Below are positions 1-4,395 of a DNA stretch of 7,872 nt, one piece after another. The DNA is taken from assembly GCA_002371715.1 (NCBI GenBank), contig DFGF01000033.1, positions 1 to 7,872 on the forward strand. The letters are read 5' to 3'. Within the stretch, counting starts at the first letter, position 1. The number at the start of each line of letters is the position of its first letter. The notes below the pieces were generated by a model. The model was not told where the DNA came from. It did not search any database and was given only the letters and a program-made list of their open reading frames with translations. Source of the DNA: Prevotella sp. UBA3757. Its GTDB lineage: Bacteria; Bacteroidota; Bacteroidia; Bacteroidales; Bacteroidaceae. The position numbers and the translations under genes are program-made.

Positions 1-221
1 CCTTCATAGGTCTGGCCGTGCCCCACGTGACGCGCATGCTGCTTGTCACCGACAATCACCGCACGCTGCTGCCAGCCACCATCCTGATGGGGTCGGTCAC
101 GGCCCTGGTGTGCAACCTCATCACGGTGCTCCCCGGCGAGTCCGGCGTCCTGCCGCTCAATGCCGTCACCCCCCTGCTCGGTGCACCAGTCATTATCTAC
201 GTCATCCTAAAAAAGACTTAA
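1..221 (+). CDS. FecCD-family ABC transporter permease, C-terminal fragment
   Basis: This is the last 73 residues of an inner-membrane permease of the BtuC/FecCD type, which moves ferric siderophores, heme or cobalamin into the cytoplasm with a BtuD/FecE-like ATPase and a periplasmic binding protein. The reading frame is open from base 3 (F-I-G-L-A-V-P-H) and ends at TAA 219-221. Family hallmarks are the FIGLAVPHVTRML segment, the following hydrophobic helix, and the ending LNAVTPLLGAPVIIYVILKK, which matches the usual G-x-P-x-F/I-x-x-L-L-x-K end of this family. The start and most of the membrane helices lie outside the window. The substrate cannot be told from this fragment. The gene is convergent with prmA, with 8 bp between the two stop codons. 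Confidence 0.88.
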   Translation, partial: FIGLAVPHVTRMLLVTDNHRTLLPATILMGSVTALVCNLITVLPGESGVLPLNAVTPLLGAPVIIYVILKKT

Positions 222-233
222 ACCCTTTTTTAG
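207..233. terminator. AT-rich inverted repeat between convergent genes, possible bidirectional terminator
   Basis: A perfect 9-bp inverted repeat, CTAAAAAAG (207-215) and CTTTTTTAG (225-233), is separated by 9 bases. Read on either strand the second arm carries six T. It overlaps the ends of both flanking genes: the permease stop lies in the loop and the prmA stop in the right arm. The stem is A/T rich and so weak, which limits confidence that it terminates transcription by itself. Confidence 0.4.
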
Positions 234-1222
234 AACTGAGAAGTGAGAACTGAGAGTACGCATGTCCATTCGCCGTCGCTGGCCGTTGCCACGAGCTTGA
301 GTCCCAACGACTCGGCTTTCTCTGTGAGCATGGGCACGTCCTGCTGGTAGAATCCGCTCATGATGAGCATGGCACCGGGCTTCATCTTGGCGGCAAAGCG
401 TGGCATGTCCTGAAGCAGGATGTTGCGGTTGATGTTGGCCATGACCACGTCAAATTGTCCGGCGATGCCGTCGAGTAGGGTAGCGTCGCCACAGAGTGCC
501 TCAAGCCGGTCGTCCACATGGTTGATGACGGCATTGTGGCGGGTATTGTCGGTGCTCCATTCGTCAATGTCGTAGGCCGTACAGCTGTCAGCCCCCAGCT
601 TCAGGGCGCAGATGCCCAGGATGCCGGTGCCACTGCCACAGTCCAGCACGCGGCGGCCCTTGAGGTCCATGCCCATCAGCATGCGGCAAATCATGCGCGT
701 GGTCTCGTGGGTCCCGGTACCGAAGGCCATGTGGGCGTCAATCTCAATCATGATGGCTGATGGCTGATGGCTGATGGCTGATGGCTGATGGCTGATGGCT
801 GATGGCTGATGGCTGATGGTTGATGGCTGATGGCTGATGGCTGATGGCTGATGGCTGATGTCCGTGGGCAGGTGGCGCCCGTCGTGAATCACGAGTACGC
901 GCTCATCCATCATCCCTCTTCCATCTTCCATCTTCCATCTTACCACTATCGGCTCAAAGCCCTCCTGCTCCCACTGCTCGTTCCAGTCGCGGTCCTCGGC
1001 CTGTTCGATGGTGTAACTGATGGAGACGCCACTGATGGGAAACGTGGCGATGGCCTCGCGGAGTGCCTCCTCGTCCAGCAACTGCTGCTGGGCATAGCCC
1101 TTCAGTCCGCTTTCGGTTTCCTCGAATGTCTCCATACCGGCCTCGGCGGTCAGTGCTGCCAGCAGGTCCTGAGCGTCCTGTGTGCAGGGCTCAATGCGCA
1201 TATTTATCTCGTAGTACTTCAT
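230..1222 (-). CDS. prmA: Ribosomal protein L11 methyltransferase PrmA with heptapeptide-repeat insertion
   Basis: A cytoplasmic SAM-dependent methyltransferase; PrmA methylates ribosomal protein L11. The 330 residues read MKYYEINMRI at the start, a linker with NEQWEQEGFEPIVV (about 81-94), the AFGTGTHETT block (166-175), SAM motif I VLDCGSGTGILGI (192-204), acidic motif AYDID (216-220), and the PrmA-type MANINRNILL block (261-270). Bacteroidetes homologs are usually about 280-290 residues as I recall, and the excess is explained by repeats. Residues 121-158 are a low-complexity heptapeptide repeat (A-I-S-H-Q-P-S) encoded by 7-bp units. Residues about 95-106 come from a second 7-bp repeat, and the last eight residues from a third. 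The frame is nevertheless intact, so the gene as sequenced should be on. The ATG at 1220-1222 fits the family N terminus, and a TAACTTTG promoter element lies just upstream. Confidence 0.93.
   Translation of the reverse strand: MKYYEINMRIEPCTQDAQDLLAALTAEAGMETFEETESGLKGYAQQQLLDEEALREAIATFPISGVSISYTIEQAEDRDWNEQWEQEGFEPIVVRWKMEDGRGMMDERVLVIHDGRHLPTDISHQPSAISHQPSTISHQPSAISHQPSAISHQPSAIMIEIDAHMAFGTGTHETTRMICRMLMGMDLKGRRVLDCGSGTGILGICALKLGADSCTAYDIDEWSTDNTRHNAVINHVDDRLEALCGDATLLDGIAGQFDVVMANINRNILLQDMPRFAAKMKPGAMLIMSGFYQQDVPMLTEKAESLGLKLVATASDGEWTCVLSVLTSQF
233..253. repeat. Heptanucleotide tandem repeat forming the prmA 3' end
   Basis: Three 7-bp units on the + strand: GAACTGA, GAAGTGA, GAACTGA. 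On the coding (minus) strand they supply the last residues of PrmA, after the conserved GEWTCVL. The repeat seems to have replaced or extended the native C terminus (residues about 323-330). Confidence 0.75.
751..860. repeat. 15-copy heptanucleotide tandem repeat inside prmA
   Basis: Fifteen contiguous units of TGATGGC (+ strand) run from 751 to 855, with a partial sixteenth (TGATG) to 860. Fourteen are identical. The unit at 814-820 ends in T instead of C, giving the single Thr in the peptide. On the prmA coding strand the unit is GCCATCA, and three units encode the seven residues A-I-S-H-Q-P-S. Because 7 is one more than a multiple of three, all three frames of the coding strand read the same cyclic peptide and contain no stop within the tract. 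On the + strand TGA recurs in every frame. The purity implies recent expansion and a high slippage rate. Confidence 0.98.
914..941. repeat. Second heptanucleotide tandem repeat inside prmA
   Basis: Four 7-bp units: CCCTCTT, then three copies of CCATCTT. On the coding strand they give part of R-W-K-M-E-D-G-R-G (PrmA residues about 94-103), between the conserved EGFEPIVV and ERVLVIHDGRHLP stretches. The sequence is unrelated to the 751-860 unit but has the same period. Confidence 0.9.
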
Positions 1223-1244
1223 AGAATAATGTTAAAAAACGATG

Positions 1245-1252
1245 CAAAGTTA
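1245..1252 (-). promoter_or_regulatory. Candidate promoter -7 element for prmA
   Basis: The minus strand reads TAACTTTG here, an exact match to the Bacteroidota -7 consensus TAnnTTTG, followed by CATCG. The element ends 22 bases before the prmA ATG, so the leader would be roughly 15-18 bases. No TTTG is seen at the -33 position 19-21 bases upstream. Confidence 0.55.
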
Positions 1253-1294
1253 CAAAAAATAGGGAAAATCCTACGATGTATTAGGGTTTTTCCG

Positions 1295-1302
1295 TACTTT
1301 TG
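1295..1302 (+). promoter_or_regulatory. Candidate upstream promoter -7 element for the secreted-protein gene
   Basis: TACTTTTG matches TAnnTTTG and is followed by CATCTGAA, nearly the same context as the promoter at 4379-4386. No -33 TTTG is found 19-21 bases upstream. If used, the leader of the 1388 gene would be about 80 bases. Confidence 0.45.
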
Positions 1303-1317
1303 CATCTGAAAATGCCG

Positions 1318-1325
1318 TAACTTTG
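1318..1325 (+). promoter_or_regulatory. Candidate downstream promoter -7 element for the secreted-protein gene
   Basis: TAACTTTG matches TAnnTTTG and is followed by CAGCG. It lies 62 bases before the ATG at 1388 and 23 bases after the previous candidate, so the gene may have two start points. There is no clear -33 element at the usual distance. Confidence 0.4.
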
Positions 1326-1332
1326 CAGCGAA

Positions 1333-1369
1333 GACCCCGAAAAGGGTCCGGGAAGTAAATACTACGGAC
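1333..1369 (+). other. Two overlapping 5'-leader hairpins
   Basis: GACCC (1333-1337) can pair with GGGTC (1344-1348). Alternatively GTCCG (1346-1350) can pair with CGGAC (1365-1369), enclosing a smaller AGTA/TACT stem. The two share bases 1346-1348 and so exclude each other. Both stems have only five outer pairs, so a regulatory role is uncertain. Confidence 0.25.
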
Positions 1370-1387
1370 AGTAAAAAACAGAATGGT

Positions 1388-2293
1388 ATGAGAAGAAAGG
1401 AATTATTCAGCAAGCTTCAGGCAGTGGGCAGAATGACTTTACCCGTATGCCTCTTTGCCTTTTTACCGTCGGGCATGTTGGCCCAGGACGATGATATGTA
1501 TTTCGTGCCAACAAAGGAGAACGTGGCCAAGGCTACCAAGAACTATGGCATGCCCGAGCACACGTACTATTCGGGCAGCAACCGCTCGGTGGACGAATAC
1601 AACCGCCGGCTGGACAGCTATGCGTACCCCATCGACTCGACGGGCAACGACATCATCGACTTCTCGGCCGTGCGCGGCGTCTACCCAGACTCGGCCTACG
1701 CACAGCCCTCTGACGGCGATGACTACACGCTGACGCGCCGCATGACGCGGTTCGACGGCTATACGCCCTCCGAGGCCTATTGGGACGGCTACCGTGCCGG
1801 ACGCTGGGCATCGCCGTGGTACAGCTGGTACGACTACGACCCCTGGTACTGGGATTCCTGGTACTGGCACGACCCGTTCTACTACTCCTCCTGGTACGGC
1901 TGGGGCTATCCCTACCGCTACTCCGGCTGGTATTCGCCCTATTACTATGGCTACTACCGTCCCGTCGTCTACTACGGTGGCGGCGGACGCTACCGTGGGG
2001 TCAGCGGACGGTCGTGGAGCCGTGCAGGCATCACCCACCACAAGAGCTCGTCGGCACAGCGCGGCACTAACCTGGGCGGCTATCGCAGCACCACCAGCGG
2101 TTCGCGCACCTATACGCCGACGCGCACCACAACCACCAACAGCGGCAACCTGGGCGGCTACCGCAGCAGCAGTAGCAGCAGCGGCTCGTTCGGCGGAGGC
2201 GGCGGCGTAAGCCGCAGCAGCGGAGGCTTCTCCGGCGGCGGTGGCGGCGGACGGTCAACCGGCGGAGGACGCTCCTATGGCGGACGGCGCTAA
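1388..2293 (+). CDS. Secreted Trp/Tyr-rich, Gly/Ser-rich low-complexity protein
   Basis: I do not recognise a named family. The 301-residue product starts with a Sec-type signal peptide (basic MRRKELFSK, hydrophobic stretch about 16-30) with likely cleavage near MLAQ-DDD (about 33). Residues 34-130 look like an ordinary domain beginning DDDMYFVPTKE. Residues 131-196 contain 32 Trp or Tyr in 66 positions, with motifs such as WYSWYDYDPWYWDSW. From about 197 the protein is rich in Gly, Ser, Thr and Arg, with NLGGYRS occurring twice (228-234, 254-260) and runs of five and six Gly. The ending is SYGGRR. The protein is probably exported and may be surface or periplasmic; an assembly or adhesive role is speculation. 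It lies 80 bp before the FadL-like gene with no promoter between, so co-transcription is likely. ATG 1388 is chosen because it gives an intact signal peptide. Confidence 0.85.
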   Translation: MRRKELFSKLQAVGRMTLPVCLFAFLPSGMLAQDDDMYFVPTKENVAKATKNYGMPEHTYYSGSNRSVDEYNRRLDSYAYPIDSTGNDIIDFSAVRGVYPDSAYAQPSDGDDYTLTRRMTRFDGYTPSEAYWDGYRAGRWASPWYSWYDYDPWYWDSWYWHDPFYYSSWYGWGYPYRYSGWYSPYYYGYYRPVVYYGGGGRYRGVSGRSWSRAGITHHKSSSAQRGTNLGGYRSTTSGSRTYTPTRTTTTNSGNLGGYRSSSSSSGSFGGGGGVSRSSGGFSGGGGGGRSTGGGRSYGGRR

Positions 2294-2334
2294 GCTATGG
2301 CGGACGTCGCTAAGCTATGGTGGACGTCGCTAAT
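2275..2334 (+). repeat. 20-bp tandem repeat x3 spanning the stop codon
   Basis: Three contiguous 20-bp units at 2275-2294, 2295-2314 and 2315-2334 each begin CTATGG and end in a TAA followed by one base. The first unit encodes the last residues (YGGRR) and stop of the secreted-protein gene. Units differ at one to three positions: GGCGC versus GTCGC, a C/T change after TATGG, and the final base. The 20-bp step puts the three TAA codons (2291, 2311, 2331) in three different frames. Confidence 0.95.
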
Positions 2335-2337
2335 CAT

Positions 2338-2372
2338 AAATTTCAAATTTCAAACATCAAACTTCAAACTGA
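2338..2372 (+). repeat. Degenerate heptanucleotide repeat in front of the FadL-like gene
   Basis: Five 7-bp units: AAATTTC, AAATTTC, AAACATC, AAACTTC, AAACTGA. They end one base before the ATG at 2374, so the tract occupies the ribosome-binding region. The A/T-rich composition may act as the initiation signal, since no GGAGG-like site is present. Confidence 0.85.
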
Positions 2373-2373
2373 C

Positions 2374-3939
2374 ATGAGGATATATACAATGGCAGCAGTG
2401 GGGCTGATGGCCCTGGCTGCACACGCACAGGAGACGCCGGCTACCGGCGACGCATACATGGCCGGACAACTGGCCACTGAGGACCTGAACGGTACGGCCC
2501 GCTACGTGGGCATGGGCGGTGCCATGGATGCACTTGGAGCCGATCTCTCGGTTATGAGCACCAACCCGGCGGGCATCGGCCTGTTCCGGCGGAGCCAGAT
2601 AGCCGCCTCGTTCGGCATGAACGCCCAGGAGGACGGCAAGTCGTTTGCCGACGGCTCGAAGGCTAACGCCTCGTTCGACCAGATAGGTTTCGTCTACTCG
2701 TCGCAGACGGGCCGCCAGAGCTACGTCAACTTCGGCTTCAACTTCCACAAGAGCCGCAACTTCGACTACGTGCTCTCGGCTGTCAACGCGCTGAACGGCT
2801 CGTCGGCTGCCAACCAGACGGCCTACAAGTTCATAAACGGCACCATCGACAACAACTATCTGACGGAGACGCAGCTGGACAACCTGTACTACAACAACCT
2901 GCTGTCTGATGCTAAGGGCAACATCTACGACGTCGAGGGCCTCGACTACGAGTTCGACCGTGCCCATACGGGCTACATCGGCGAGTACGACATCAATCTG
3001 TCCGGCAACGTCAACAATCGCTTCTACTGGGGTCTGACGGTAGGTATTCACTCCGTCCACTACCACGGCTACAGCGAATACTTCGAGCGGTTGAACAGCA
3101 CGTTTGCCCCCGAGGTGCTTATCAGCGACGACCTGAAGCTGACGGGTACGGGCTACTCCGTCAAGGGCGGCATCATCGTGCGCCCCTTCGAGGAGTCGGC
3201 CTTCCGCATCGGTGCCGCCGTCTCGTCGCCCACGTTCTACAAGCTCACCACCACCAACTACACCACCATCGGCAGCAACGTCGACCGCAGCGAGGCCGGC
3301 GAGGACTTCCGCTTCAATACGCCGTGGAAGTTCAGCCTCTCAGCCGGACACACCATCGGGCGCAACCTGGCTCTGGGCTTCGTCTACGAGTACTCTGACT
3401 TCTCGGCCTGCGACATGCGCACCATCGACGGCTACACCCATGACTACTGGGACGACACCGACTACTCGCGCAGCTCCAGCGACCAGGCCATGAAGCGCCA
3501 GATTGAGCGTACGCTGCGTGGCGTGTCGACGCTGAAGCTGGGTGCCGAGTTCAAGCCCTTCCCCGAGCTGTCGCTGCGTGCGGGCTACAACTACGTGTCG
3601 CCCGTCTATCAGGAGTCCGGCGTGCGCGACCAGACCGTGCCGTCGCCCGGCGTCTACTACGCCTCATCGGCCGACTACACCAACTGGAAGGCCACCAACC
3701 GCCTGACGCTGGGCTGCGGTACCAACATCGACAAGTTCCGCATCGACCTGGCCTACCAGTACCAGATGCGCGACGGTGACTTCTATCCGTTCATGAAGTA
3801 CTCCTCGGCCGAGGTTGACCTCTACGACGAGAACGGCAATGCTACAGGCAACATCGTGACGCTGGAGAACAGCTGCCAGCCCGTCAAGGTCAAGGACAAC
3901 CGCCACCAGTTCGTCTGCACCCTGAGCTACACGTTCTGA
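2374..3939 (+). CDS. FadL/OmpP1/TodX-family outer-membrane barrel protein
   Basis: A 521-residue outer-membrane protein of the family that carries hydrophobic molecules, long-chain fatty acids in the case of FadL; the substrate here is unknown. The signal peptide MRIYTMAAVGLMALAAHAQ ends near residue 19. The mature N terminus includes ARYVGMGGAMDALGADLSVMSTNPAGIG, where NPAGIG (64-69) is the family's conserved N-terminal hatch motif. The rest alternates polar and aromatic residues in barrel style (many NFGF, LAYQYQMR, LRAGYNYV segments) and ends CTLSYTF, with the C-terminal Phe typical of BAM substrates. An upstream in-frame ATG at 2317 would add 19 residues encoded by repeats ahead of the signal peptide, so ATG 2374 is preferred. 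The neighbours suggest an operon with the Trp/Tyr-rich gene upstream and the small membrane protein downstream. Confidence 0.88.
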   Translation: MRIYTMAAVGLMALAAHAQETPATGDAYMAGQLATEDLNGTARYVGMGGAMDALGADLSVMSTNPAGIGLFRRSQIAASFGMNAQEDGKSFADGSKANASFDQIGFVYSSQTGRQSYVNFGFNFHKSRNFDYVLSAVNALNGSSAANQTAYKFINGTIDNNYLTETQLDNLYYNNLLSDAKGNIYDVEGLDYEFDRAHTGYIGEYDINLSGNVNNRFYWGLTVGIHSVHYHGYSEYFERLNSTFAPEVLISDDLKLTGTGYSVKGGIIVRPFEESAFRIGAAVSSPTFYKLTTTNYTTIGSNVDRSEAGEDFRFNTPWKFSLSAGHTIGRNLALGFVYEYSDFSACDMRTIDGYTHDYWDDTDYSRSSSDQAMKRQIERTLRGVSTLKLGAEFKPFPELSLRAGYNYVSPVYQESGVRDQTVPSPGVYYASSADYTNWKATNRLTLGCGTNIDKFRIDLAYQYQMRDGDFYPFMKYSSAEVDLYDENGNATGNIVTLENSCQPVKVKDNRHQFVCTLSYTF

Positions 3940-3977
3940 CCCGTTACTGTAGTACTTTAGAGTAAGCGCAAAACGTT

Positions 3978-4136
3978 ATGGAACACAGCAATTTCGTTTA
4001 TTACGTAGCCCTGCTGCTCATCGTCATCATTGGCTTTCTGGTGGTCAAGAAGGTAGCCTCGTGCATGATCAAGAGCGTCGTCACCATTGCCCTCATTGCC
4101 GCCGCTGTGGCCATTTACTGGTTCTACCTCAGGTGA
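3978..4136 (+). CDS. Small two-helix membrane protein (52 aa)
   Basis: A short frame from ATG 3978 to TGA 4134-4136 encodes 52 residues beginning MEHSNFVYYVALLLIVIIG and ending AIYWFYLR. Two hydrophobic segments, about 6-23 and 34-51, flank a short basic turn KKVASCMIK (24-32) with one Cys, giving a plausible helical hairpin in the inner membrane. It starts 38 bp after the FadL-like stop and precedes the hairpin at 4182, so it fits as the last gene of that operon. There is no signal peptide cleavage site and no family I can name. The composition fits a real membrane protein (continuous Val/Ile/Leu/Ala helices, codons ending mainly in C or G like the neighbours). The start region is A-rich (CGCAAAACGTT) without a strong Shine-Dalgarno. 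Confidence 0.72.
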   Translation: MEHSNFVYYVALLLIVIIGFLVVKKVASCMIKSVVTIALIAAAVAIYWFYLR

Positions 4137-4181
4137 CGTGAGTGTGGAAGACAAAGGAACTTATTACTTACAATACGCATT

Positions 4182-4214
4182 GCACCCCGGCTGAATGTCG
4201 TTCAGTCGGGGTGC
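4182..4214 (+). terminator. Strong stem-loop terminator after the barrel-protein operon
   Basis: Arms 4182-4195 (GCACCCCGGCTGAA) and 4201-4214 (TTCAGTCGGGGTGC) pair over 14 positions with a single G-T wobble and a 5-base loop. The hairpin is 45 bp after the small membrane-protein gene. Only a weak T-tract follows (TGCAATTAT), so it may act mainly as a transcript end or stabiliser. Confidence 0.75.
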
Positions 4215-4223
4215 TGCAATTAT

Positions 4224-4333
4224 GAGATTACGGCTCGTCGTTGACGAGATTACGGCTCATCGTTGACGAGATTACGGCTCGTCGTTAACGAGATTACGGC
4301 TCGTTGCTGACGAGATTACGGCTCGTTGCTGAT
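4224..4333. repeat. Five 22-bp direct repeats with nested palindromes
   Basis: Contiguous units start at 4224, 4246, 4268, 4290 and 4312. Each begins GAGATTACGGCTC, which is invariant, while the last nine bases vary (CGTC, CATC or CGTT-type endings). Units 1-2 read GACGAG-7 bases-CTCGTC-GTT-GACGAG, so each half-site can pair forwards across ATTACGG or backwards across GTT. The last unit ends 21 bp before the -33 element of the lipoprotein promoter. There are no spacers, so it is not a CRISPR array. Binding sites for a regulator, a transcribed RNA structure, or a neutral repeat are all possible. Confidence 0.95.
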
Positions 4334-4354
4334 GAATAAAAAACGGGCGGAATA

Positions 4355-4386
4355 TTTGCACATTATCCTTTTTCTTTGTACTTTTG
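4355..4386 (+). promoter_or_regulatory. Bacteroidota-type promoter for the lipoprotein-TPR operon
   Basis: TTTG at 4355-4358 and TACTTTTG at 4379-4386 are separated by 20 bases, matching the -33/-7 pattern (TTTG, 19-21 bases, TAnnTTTG). Only nine bases separate the -7 element from the ATG at 4396, so the transcript should start within a few bases of the start codon. Confidence 0.8.
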
Positions 4387-4395
4387 CATCCGAAT

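Noticed and set aside
518..1309. Plus-strand open frames ending or starting in the TGATGGC repeat
   Set aside because: They oppose conserved PrmA codons; their ATG and TGA come only from the repeat itself.
1312..1320. Two-codon ATG-CCG-TAA frame after the 1295 promoter element
   Set aside because: Placed like the lipoprotein ATG relative to its promoter, but too short to support beyond chance.
1463..2041. Minus-strand open frame opposite the Trp/Tyr-rich gene
   Set aside because: Val/Ala/Pro low-complexity shadow with no promoter or start signal.
2317..2373. Upstream ATG giving a 540-residue FadL-like protein
   Set aside because: The extra 19 residues are encoded by the 20-bp and 7-bp repeats and would bury the signal peptide that begins at ATG 2374.
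3949..3960. Promoter-like TACTTTAG before the small membrane-protein gene
   Set aside because: The TTTG core is not matched and no -33 element is visible; co-transcription with the FadL-like gene is simpler.
4224..4333. CRISPR array
   Set aside because: The 22-bp units are contiguous with no unique spacers, and no cas genes are nearby.
4384..4395. TTG start four codons before the lipoprotein ATG
   Set aside because: It lies within the promoter -7 element, and the MKK lipoprotein signal starts cleanly at 4396.
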